The translations under genes were made by a program, and so were the position numbers. A DNA stretch of 64,000 nucleotides. Source: Bacteroides sp. GTDB taxonomy: Bacteria; Bacteroidota; Bacteroidia; Bacteroidales; Bacteroidaceae. This document shows, in pieces, positions 57,376-64,000 of this stretch. Positions within the stretch are counted from its first letter, which is position 1, and each line of letters begins with the position of its first letter. The DNA lies in the NCBI GenBank assembly GCA_021201335.1, contig JAJQFD010000010.1, positions 62,001 to 126,000 on the forward strand, given 5' to 3'. Below the pieces are notes generated by a model. It saw only the letters and a list, made by a program, of their open reading frames with translations, did not search any database and was not told where the DNA came from.

Positions 57376-58197
57376 TCAGGATTCGGAGATTGCTTCTTCT
57401 TTTTTATCTTTAATCATCAATATACTTAACTCGTATAAAAGATAAAGGGGAAGAGCAACGGCAGTAAGTGTAAACGGATCGCCTGTAGGAGTAATAATAG
57501 CAGCCACTATCACAATAACTACCACCGCATGTCGGCGATATTTACGAAGGAATGATTTATTAATAATGCCCAGTAAAGAGAGAAGCCAGGTAACCAAAGG
57601 AAGTTCGAAGGCCAGACCCAACCAAAGAATAAGCATCATAAAATTATCGATGTAAGAATTCAATGAAATTTGATTTGTAATGGCAGCACTTAATTGATAG
57701 GTAGAAAGAAAACGCAAAGTTAATGGATAGACCATGAAATATCCGACTGCTACTCCCAGAAAGAACATAACAGAGCCTAAGCCTAAAGCTTTTTGTACTC
57801 CTTTACGTTCGTTAGGATATAGGGCTGGGGCAATAAATTTCCAAATCTCGTAAAATAAAAGGGGTAATGCCGTAACAACAGCTAACCATAAGGCTGTAGA
57901 AATATGGATGAAAAAAGGTGCAGCCAGGTTAATGTTAATCAATTCTACATGAAAATCCTCTTTGGTGAAGAAATCATCTGTCAGATGAAATACGCCTCCC
58001 ATCCATCGCAAGAAATCGTAGAAAATGAAATCGTTATGACAAGGTGCTAAAATTACCTTATCAAAAAGATAAGGCATACAGATAAAATAGACAATAGTCA
58101 AAACCAACCATACTCCCAACACGCGAAAAAGCATGAAGCGTAATTCGTCCAGATGATCCCAAAAAGTTAATTCATCAGGAGATTTACTTTTTGCCAT
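57376..58197 (-). CDS. tatC: Twin-arginine translocase subunit TatC
   Basis: A 273-residue inner-membrane protein. The N-terminal motif FWDHLDELRFMLFR (conserved Glu that reads the Tat signal) precedes six hydrophobic segments. The second signature FYEIWKFIAPALYPNERKGVQKAL lies at about 125-150 with the conserved Glu and Pro. The periplasmic loops are longer than in E. coli, as in other Bacteroidetes. It starts 3 bp after the tatA stop. With TatA it exports folded proteins with RR signal peptides. No TatB is encoded here, which is usual in this phylum. Confidence 0.97.
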   Translation of the reverse strand: MAKSKSPDELTFWDHLDELRFMLFRVLGVWLVLTIVYFICMPYLFDKVILAPCHNDFIFYDFLRWMGGVFHLTDDFFTKEDFHVELININLAAPFFIHISTALWLAVVTALPLLFYEIWKFIAPALYPNERKGVQKALGLGSVMFFLGVAVGYFMVYPLTLRFLSTYQLSAAITNQISLNSYIDNFMMLILWLGLAFELPLVTWLLSLLGIINKSFLRKYRRHAVVVIVIVAAIITPTGDPFTLTAVALPLYLLYELSILMIKDKKEEAISES

Positions 58198-58200
58198 TCT

Positions 58201-58413
58201 TTATTGCTTGGTTGTGGTGTCGTTCAGATCGTCTTTTGCTTTATTTATCTCATCTTTCGCTTCACTAACACCGTCTTTGAAGCTTTTCACTCCTTTACCC
58301 AATCCCTTCATTAATTCAGGGATCTTTTTACCACCAAAAAGAAGGATAATGATTAAAGCGATAATTAGAATTTCAGAGCCACTGGGAAGAGCCAGCAAAA
58401 ACATAGAATTCAT
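58201..58413 (-). CDS. tatA: Twin-arginine translocase subunit TatA
   Basis: A 70-residue protein. A short hydrophobic helix ([21 protein letters not shown]) is followed by the FGxxxxP hinge and an amphipathic helix ([20 protein letters not shown]), then a charged tail. It oligomerises into the Tat pore. It is immediately upstream of tatC, with a 74-bp gap from murF-alr; probably one operon. Confidence 0.95.
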   Translation of the reverse strand: MNSMFLLALPSGSEILIIALIIILLFGGKKIPELMKGLGKGVKSFKDGVSEAKDEINKAKDDLNDTTTKQ

Positions 58414-58486
58414 AGTCTAAACCCAATTAGTTAATATTGTTACACAAAGCTATTTAAAAATATCTTTCATACAAACTTTTGGTCTG

Positions 58487-60973
58487 TTAATCTTGAAAAT
58501 AAACACGTTTCACCCGTTGCGCTACGTTGGTCAAGACTTCATAAGGAATCGTATTCATTATGTTAGCCAACTCTGCTATGGGTAATTCATCACCAAAAAT
58601 AATGGCATAGTCTCGTTCCTTGCACTCGATATCAGTTACATCAACCATACAAACATCCATGCAGATATTTCCCACATAGTATGCTTTCTGTCCATTGATC
58701 AGGCAATAGCCCCGACCGTTTCCCAATAGCCGATTAAGGCCATCAGCATAGCCAATGCGTAAAGCGGCGATGCGGGAATCACGTGTTATTTTACCTTTCC
58801 GGCTATATCCCACTGTTTCTCCAGCGGGTACATCCCGAATCTGAAGGATGGTTGCCTTTAGTGTACTGACATTATGTATGGTTGAGTTATCTATCGGATT
58901 AATGCCATACAGACCAATACCCAATCGGACCATGTCATATTGGGCTTCAGGGAAACGCTCAGCGGCAGCAGAGTTACATATATGCCTGAGTACGTAATGT
59001 GAAAATGCTCCCTGAAATTCGGTAGAAACCTTTTCAAACAAATCTATTTGCTGACGAGTAAAACTGTCAAACTCTGGACTGTCGCTGCCTGCCAGATGTG
59101 AAAACACAGACCGGGGAATAACAGCCGTCTGGCATTTCAGTCGCTGGATTAATAAAGGAATATCGGAAGGATTAAAGCCTAATCGATGCATGCCCGTATC
59201 TATCTTAATATGTATAGGAAAATTGGTTACTCCTTCTTTTTCAGCAGTGCGAATTAAATTTTCGAGCAAATAAAAGTTGTAAACTTCAGGTTCGAGTGAA
59301 TATTCAAACAGAGTTTTAAAAGCCGTCACTTCCGGATTCATAACCATTATGGCCGTAGTTATTCCTGCTTTGCGAAGATCGGAACCTTCGTCGGCTACAG
59401 CAACTGCCAGATAATCGACATGATGTTCCTGATAAGTCTTGGCTACTTCGAATGCCCCGGTTCCGTAGGCTGAGGCTTTCACCATGCAAATGGTTTTGGT
59501 TTCAGGTTGTAACTTCGACTGGTAATATTTCAGGTTGTTAATTAATGCCGAAAGGTTTACTTCTAGAATCGTTTCGTGCACTTTCAGTTCCAGAGCCTCG
59601 GAGATTCGTTCAAATTCAAAATTACGGGCTCCCTTAATGAGGATAATCTCATTTTGTAATTCTTTAAATAAGTCGGAATACAAGAATGCGTTTGTATTGG
59701 GAAAAAAGTGTTTCTCCACATCAAAGCGTCCAGCTGCAGTCGTTATTTCAGTGCCAATCCCAATAAGGCGATCAATACCACGGCTGTTGATCATCTGCGA
59801 CACCTTACGATATAATATAGGACCGGATTGTCCGGTTTCTAGTATATCAGATAAAATCAGGGTTCTTTTTAAGCTCTTGTCCAGAGAACGGCGGTACAGG
59901 AAGTCAAGAGCAATATCAAGCGAACCCAAGTCAGAGTTATAACTGTCATTGATCAGGATGCAATTATTTTTACCCTCTTTTACTTCCAATCGCATTGCCA
60001 CTGGTTCCAGTGTTGCCATACGAGCGGTAATTTCTTCTGCAGGAAGCATCAGGTATAAACAAACAGCCAGACAGTTAATAGAATTTTCAATGGAAGCGTC
60101 GTCTATAAAAGACAGTTTATATGCATTGTCCATACCCAGATAACGATAAGAGATCAAGGTATGGTCTTCCTTTTTGTCTACTTTGCTTATATATAAAGGT
60201 CTGTCTTCATCTTTTTTCGACCATGCTATTTCGCGAGCGGAAGATAATGTTTTCATGGCTGCATTACTGACCAGTTCATCGTCTCCGTTGTAAATTACAA
60301 TATCACAGTCCTTAAATAAATAGAGTTTTTCAATACATTTTTCCTGCAATGATAAGAAATTCTCCTGATGGGCACTTCCAATACAAGTAAAAACACCTAT
60401 ATTAGGTTTTATGATGGTCTGCAAAGCTTTCATTTCACCCGGTTGAGAAATACCTGCTTCGAATATACCGAGTTCAGACTTTTCATTCATCTGCCATACT
60501 GAAAGGGGAACCCCTATCTGTGAATTATAACTACGGGGAGAACGCACGATAGCCCGACTAGGGCTTAACAATTGGTGAAGCCATTCTTTAACAATCGTCT
60601 TCCCGTTACTTCCGGTAATACCAACTACGGGAATCTGGTAATTAGAGCGATGCAATTCAGCCAGTTTCTGAAGTGCTTTTAAACTACTGGATACTACCAG
60701 GAAATTTGTATCGGGATAAGATGATAAATCCGAAAGAATAGTCTGTTGTGTTTGCAGATTCTCTTCAATCACAAAATTTCGAACTCCGCGTTTATATAAT
60801 TCCGGAATATAGGCCGATCCGTCACTCCGTTTGGTATGAAGAGCGAAGAAAAGAGTCGATTCTGGAAAAGATAATGATCTGCTATCGGTTAAGAGCCAAT
60901 TAATGGTCGTATTTTGAGTCCCAAGACGTTTTGCACTGATTTGTTTGCTTATTACTTCAATAGAGTATGACAT
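58487..60973 (-). CDS. Bifunctional MurF-alanine racemase fusion
   Basis: An 828-residue cytoplasmic protein. Residues 1 to about 455 are MurF, which adds D-Ala-D-Ala to UDP-MurNAc-tripeptide. The ATP loop GITGSNGKT is at 118-126, and the conserved INDSYNSDLGSL near 345 is the Mur ligase central motif. Residues of about 460-828 are an alanine racemase with PLP Lys499 (MVKASAYGTG) and the second catalytic Tyr in RIGYADGLNR. The fused pair links D-Ala supply to its use. The order MurF then Alr is known in Bacteroidetes. It overlaps the GSCFA gene by 22 bp, indicating co-transcription. Confidence 0.97.
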   Translation of the reverse strand: MSYSIEVISKQISAKRLGTQNTTINWLLTDSRSLSFPESTLFFALHTKRSDGSAYIPELYKRGVRNFVIEENLQTQQTILSDLSSYPDTNFLVVSSSLKALQKLAELHRSNYQIPVVGITGSNGKTIVKEWLHQLLSPSRAIVRSPRSYNSQIGVPLSVWQMNEKSELGIFEAGISQPGEMKALQTIIKPNIGVFTCIGSAHQENFLSLQEKCIEKLYLFKDCDIVIYNGDDELVSNAAMKTLSSAREIAWSKKDEDRPLYISKVDKKEDHTLISYRYLGMDNAYKLSFIDDASIENSINCLAVCLYLMLPAEEITARMATLEPVAMRLEVKEGKNNCILINDSYNSDLGSLDIALDFLYRRSLDKSLKRTLILSDILETGQSGPILYRKVSQMINSRGIDRLIGIGTEITTAAGRFDVEKHFFPNTNAFLYSDLFKELQNEIILIKGARNFEFERISEALELKVHETILEVNLSALINNLKYYQSKLQPETKTICMVKASAYGTGAFEVAKTYQEHHVDYLAVAVADEGSDLRKAGITTAIMVMNPEVTAFKTLFEYSLEPEVYNFYLLENLIRTAEKEGVTNFPIHIKIDTGMHRLGFNPSDIPLLIQRLKCQTAVIPRSVFSHLAGSDSPEFDSFTRQQIDLFEKVSTEFQGAFSHYVLRHICNSAAAERFPEAQYDMVRLGIGLYGINPIDNSTIHNVSTLKATILQIRDVPAGETVGYSRKGKITRDSRIAALRIGYADGLNRLLGNGRGYCLINGQKAYYVGNICMDVCMVDVTDIECKERDYAIIFGDELPIAELANIMNTIPYEVLTNVAQRVKRVYFQD

Positions 60974-61938
60974 AGATTTAATTCTTTTTCTACAACTAAG
61001 TTCGGGTATTTTTCCCGAAGTCGATTTATTTTTAACAATATTTGTTGTAAAAAACGCTTATATTCCTCTGAATCAGGATTAAAGGGTTTGTGTTTCAAGG
61101 CTTTACCAATCTGATTTATTTCTCTGATAATTGCTTGTGTTTCTACAGAAAAAAACACTTTTTCAAAACATTTCCAAAGATATTGTATCGCTATAAGAGA
61201 GGGATGCAGCATGTCTTCAGCATAAAATCGGTAATCCCGGAGCTCATCCAAAACAATTTCATAAGAGGGAAAATAAAAAACGGTTTCAGGATATAAAATC
61301 TGTAATTGTTCAATAGCCAGCAACAAAACAGCTTTGCTTAGCTGATTCTCATGCATTCCATCTTTCAGATGCCGAATGGGACTTACTGTCAGAATTAATT
61401 TCAACTGGGGATTGATGTAAAGAAGTTTATCCATTAACTCCTGATAATTATGAATGACTTCTTGTACGGTAAGTTTTCTGCGCTTAAAAAGCTTTGCAGG
61501 TTGTTTATGGCAATTTCCGACAATATCTCCTGTTTCAATCAACTCATATACCCAAGCCGTTCCCCACGTTAGCATCAAATAATTCAAATGCGGCAGACTA
61601 TGATGAGTTGCTGAGAGGCGATTATTGATTTTTTCCAATGTCTCACTTACAGTCATAGCTGAAAAACATCCATGATGATGGTAACTATGGTATTGCTCCC
61701 CGTAAAAGAATAATTCATCTGCGGTATACGTGTTTCCTGCAACAATCTGATCTAAGGCTGATGAAACGGAACAGGGATTATATAAAATACCATAAGGATT
61801 TACATCACATCTGAATTTACTATCCAGTAACAAATTCCCCATGTTTTCTGCAAAACAGGAACCCATTAACAAGATATTATCTGAATGATTTATATAAGGA
61901 AGTTTTTCCGGTAAATCAACTTTTGTTCGAAATTCCAT
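60952..61938 (-). CDS. GSCFA domain protein
   Basis: A cytoplasmic protein of about 328 residues. The name-giving motif GSCFAENMGN lies near residue 25 and resembles the nucleophile block of SGNH hydrolases. LTWGTAWVYE, a second block (LILTVSPIRHLKDG) and DMLHPSLIAIQYLW, with the Asp-x-x-His of the block V type, complete the fold. Function is unproven; an esterase or acyltransferase activity is likely. I placed the start at ATG 61938 because the promoter -7 box (61960-61967) overlaps the longer frame (61962). The gene overlaps murF-alr by 22 bp, so a cell-envelope role is plausible. Confidence 0.9.
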   Translation of the reverse strand: MEFRTKVDLPEKLPYINHSDNILLMGSCFAENMGNLLLDSKFRCDVNPYGILYNPCSVSSALDQIVAGNTYTADELFFYGEQYHSYHHHGCFSAMTVSETLEKINNRLSATHHSLPHLNYLMLTWGTAWVYELIETGDIVGNCHKQPAKLFKRRKLTVQEVIHNYQELMDKLLYINPQLKLILTVSPIRHLKDGMHENQLSKAVLLLAIEQLQILYPETVFYFPSYEIVLDELRDYRFYAEDMLHPSLIAIQYLWKCFEKVFFSVETQAIIREINQIGKALKHKPFNPDSEEYKRFLQQILLKINRLREKYPNLVVEKELNLCHTLLK

Positions 61939-61959
61939 AATCTTGGGCTTTAACAAAGA

Positions 61960-61993
61960 CAAAAATACACCTTTTTACTTTCTTACTCACAAA
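61960..61993 (-). promoter_or_regulatory. Promoter of the GSCFA-murF/alr operon
   Basis: On the minus strand TTTG (61990-61993) and TATTTTTG (61960-61967) are 22 bp apart, close to the consensus. It decides the start codon at 61938. The divergent metallophosphoesterase gene has its own -7 box TATCTTTG at 62019-62026. Confidence 0.7.
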
Positions 61994-62078
61994 AGATGAA
62001 ATTTAAAAAAGAAAGGTGTATCTTTGCGGCTCATTTTTAGTCCAATCCCTTTCATTTAAGTTATTACAGTGATTATTC

Positions 62079-62885
62079 ATGAAAAAGTTGATTCCGTTCT
62101 TATTATTTTCAGTTCTACTTGTAATGGCGAGTTGTGACTGGTTTGAATATCATCCTTATGATGCACAAATATCCGGAGAAACTCACATCAACATAAAAAA
62201 CATAGCCAAAATAGAGGAAGCCTGTTCTGGGAAAGAGACTATTCGGTTTATCTTTCTAAGTGACACCCAACGTGGTTACGATGAAACAGAAGATGCGATT
62301 AAACATATCAATCAGAAACATGATATAGACTTTGTAATTCATGGAGGAGATATCTCAGATTTCGGATTAACCAAAGAATTCTTGTGGCAACGGGATTTAA
62401 TGAATAAACTCAAAGTTCCCTATGTTGTGCTATTGGGCAATCATGATTGCCTGGCTAACGGAAAAAAAGTATTCCGGGAAGTTTTCGGCGACTTTAATTT
62501 CAGTTTCATGGCTGGTAATACAAAATTTGTCTGCCTCAATACAAATGCCATAGAATTTAATCATTCCATACCTGTGCCCGACTTCGAATTTATTGAAAGA
62601 GAATTGGAAGACACAAATCCGGAAAACGAAAAGACTGTTGTCGTAATGCATGCTCCTCCATACAATGAACAGTTTAATAACAATGTTGCAAAAGTCTTTC
62701 AACGATATATTAATGAATTCCCGAAACTTCAGTTTTGTCTCTTTGGCCATGAACACCGGCTCCGAGAAGAAGATATTTTTGAAGATGGTGTTATGTACTA
62801 CGGAACACCCAATATTCTAAAGCGAACGTTCCTGAAATTTACTCTAACTCCCGACGATTATACTTATGAAGTTATTGAGTTTTAG
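62079..62885 (+). CDS. Calcineurin-like metallophosphoesterase lipoprotein
   Basis: A 268-residue lipoprotein with lipobox VMASC at about residue 19. The metallophosphoesterase blocks appear in order: FLSDTQRG (Gln in place of the usual His of DxH), VIHGGDISD, LLGNHDC, VVMHAPP, and FGHEHR. Family members hydrolyse phosphate mono- or diesters with two metals. The Gln in block I is the only oddity and is also found in some subfamilies. It overlaps the next gene by 20 bp. The start lies about 50 bp after the -7 box TATCTTTG (62019-62026). Confidence 0.92.
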   Translation: MKKLIPFLLFSVLLVMASCDWFEYHPYDAQISGETHINIKNIAKIEEACSGKETIRFIFLSDTQRGYDETEDAIKHINQKHDIDFVIHGGDISDFGLTKEFLWQRDLMNKLKVPYVVLLGNHDCLANGKKVFREVFGDFNFSFMAGNTKFVCLNTNAIEFNHSIPVPDFEFIERELEDTNPENEKTVVVMHAPPYNEQFNNNVAKVFQRYINEFPKLQFCLFGHEHRLREEDIFEDGVMYYGTPNILKRTFLKFTLTPDDYTYEVIEF

Positions 62886-63402
62886 CATATTCCTTCTACT
62901 TCTATTATTCTCACTACATACGCAAGCACAAAATAGCGACAGGTTTGAAAAAGGAGTAGAAACGTATAAAAATAAATGGCAAAGCTTTATTCCAACCCAT
63001 TTAAAACTGCAATATGCTGGTTCGATGGGGTTTCTATCGATAGGTACAGGATGGGATTACGGGAAGAAAAAACAGTGGGAAACGGATCTTATTGTTGGAT
63101 ATGTGCCCCCTGCTGCCAGCGATAAGGCCAAAGTCACTTTTACCGTAAAACAAAACTATATTCCCTGGAAAATACCTTTAAGAAATGATAAGTTCTTTTT
63201 TGAACCGCTGACAACCGGACTCTATGTGAATACCATCTCGGGTAGAGACTTTTGGTCGACCGAACCAGAACATTATCCCAATGGATATTATAATATGTCG
63301 ACCAAAGTCAGATTTCACATCTTCCTCGGTGAACGTTTTACTTATCGGGTGCCTCCCGAAAGAAGATGGTATTTTAAAGAAATCACATTTTTTACGAGAT
63401 AA
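62866..63402 (+). CDS. Hypothetical exported protein, 178 residues
   Basis: I do not recognise a named family. An N-terminal signal peptide ends near LHTQAQ (residue 22). The rest alternates short strands rich in aromatic and glycine residues (LQYAGSMGFLSIGTGWDYG, WETDLIVGYVPP, FFFEPLTTGLYVNT). This suggests a small outer-membrane beta-barrel or lipocalin-like fold. It overlaps the metallophosphoesterase gene by 20 bp, so the two are translationally coupled and may work together at the envelope. Confidence 0.8.
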   Translation: MKLLSFSIFLLLLLFSLHTQAQNSDRFEKGVETYKNKWQSFIPTHLKLQYAGSMGFLSIGTGWDYGKKKQWETDLIVGYVPPAASDKAKVTFTVKQNYIPWKIPLRNDKFFFEPLTTGLYVNTISGRDFWSTEPEHYPNGYYNMSTKVRFHIFLGERFTYRVPPERRWYFKEITFFTR

Positions 63403-63584
63403 GCACCTGCGATTTGTATGTTGTAAGTGCCGTACAAAACAGTTACTTAAAACCTAATGATTACCTAAAACTATCCTTAGGAGTTAAGTTTCAAATCTTC
63501 TAATAGATAAGTTAAAATTAGACCGAATTTGTACTAAACTGTATTTTTCAGCTAAAAATACTTACTCATTTTATAGCTTTATGC

Positions 63585-63592
63585 TAAATTTG
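63585..63592 (+). promoter_or_regulatory. Candidate -7 element of dxs
   Basis: TAAATTTG matches TAnnTTTG. Its position rules out the in-frame ATG at 63594 as start and favours 63615 (or 63609). Confidence 0.5.
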
Positions 63593-63614
63593 CATGAAAT
63601 TTACGCGGATGTCA

Positions 63615-64000
63615 ATGGAGAAAGAAGCCATATACAATCTGCTTAGCCAAATCAATTACCCGGAGGATTTACGAAAACTCCCTGTTGAACGTCTCCCGGA
63701 AGTATGCGATGAACTAAGACAAGATATTATTAAAGAGTTAGCTTGTAACCCCGGTCACTTTGCCGCCAGTCTGGGTGTAGTGGAACTGACCGTAGCTTTA
63801 CATTATGTATTTAATACTCCTTACGACCGCATAGTATGGGACGTAGGGCATCAGGCATATGGCCATAAGATATTAACCGGACGCCGGGAGGCTTTTTTTA
63901 CCAACCGGAAATTCAAAGGCATCCGTCCCTTTCCTTCGCCCGAAGAGAGTGAATATGATACATTTACTTGTGGGCATGCATCTAACTCTATATCCATCGC
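63615..64000 (+). CDS. dxs: 1-deoxy-D-xylulose-5-phosphate synthase, N-terminal part
   Basis: Cut by the window edge after about 128 residues. It opens [19 protein letters not shown], as in Bacteroides Dxs, and contains the thiamine-diphosphate enzyme signature [20 protein letters not shown], then [20 protein letters not shown] and the catalytic GHASNS segment. Dxs joins pyruvate and glyceraldehyde 3-phosphate in the first step of the MEP isoprenoid pathway. Start at ATG 63615 fits the family N-terminus; two in-frame ATGs lie just upstream (63594 and 63609). Confidence 0.97.
   Translation, partial: MEKEAIYNLLSQINYPEDLRKLPVERLPEVCDELRQDIIKELACNPGHFAASLGVVELTVALHYVFNTPYDRIVWDVGHQAYGHKILTGRREAFFTNRKFKGIRPFPSPEESEYDTFTCGHASNSISI

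Overview
The window is a contiguous piece of a Bacteroidales chromosome. Family-level placement (for example Tannerellaceae, Dysgonomonadaceae or Bacteroidaceae) cannot be fixed by eye. The evidence is SusC/SusD pairs, a hybrid two-component regulator, a SusR-like sensor, a MurF-alanine racemase fusion, an EF-G paralogue of the EF-G2 type, a DUF5606 protein, few Shine-Dalgarno sequences, and promoters of the Bacteroidetes type (TTTG, about 20 bp, TAnnTTTG). The DNA is AT-rich. I see no tRNA, rRNA, insertion sequence, integrase or CRISPR array.

Layout. 0.1-8 kb: a 1999-residue alpha-2-macroglobulin with an inserted SusC-type carboxypeptidase-like and TonB-plug segment, then an unrecognised lipoprotein. 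8-17 kb: housekeeping genes (dnaK, HIT protein, Hsp15-like S4 protein, pth, rplY/ctc, PUR-alpha-like protein, nusB, yajC, YbbR-like protein, coaE, DUF5606). 17-18 kb: a gene-free stretch with a 22-bp-period repeat array and a candidate small RNA. 18-28 kb: an ECF sigma factor, hemW, a class-I glutamine-amidotransferase-like hydrolase, EF-G2, a NamZ/DUF1343 protein, an HD phosphohydrolase, an LptD-like protein and ung. 28-39 kb: a first polysaccharide utilisation locus (PUL 1): SusR-like regulator, susC, susD and a GH3 enzyme. Its susC carries an in-frame TGA and its susD a frameshift in a G6 tract. 39-41 kb: a second 22-bp-period array, a UPF0158 protein, a broken serine-protease lipoprotein, and a palindromic REP-like element. 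41-57 kb: a second locus on the minus strand (PUL 2): susC, susD, a discoidin-domain lipoprotein, a hybrid two-component system, GH105, GH2 and GH29. Its susD signal peptide is out of frame at a T7 tract. 57-64 kb: a third 22-bp-period array, tatC, tatA, murF-alr, a GSCFA protein, a metallophosphoesterase lipoprotein, a small exported protein and the start of dxs.

How the parts work together. In each PUL a periplasmic-sensing regulator probably switches on outer-membrane glycan import and the exo-acting glycosidases beside it. PUL 2 looks aimed at oligosaccharides with fucose, a beta-linked galactose-type sugar and an unsaturated uronic acid, with the lyase elsewhere. PUL 1 keeps an intact regulator and GH3 but has two lesions in its transporter genes.

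The most unusual signals are three intergenic arrays with an exact 22-bp period and dyad-symmetric cores (two share one consensus), a promoter-to-terminator unit with no ORF at 17.5 kb, the pattern of SusC/SusD lesions, the A2M/TonB-plug chimera, and an EF-G whose catalytic histidine is replaced by serine.
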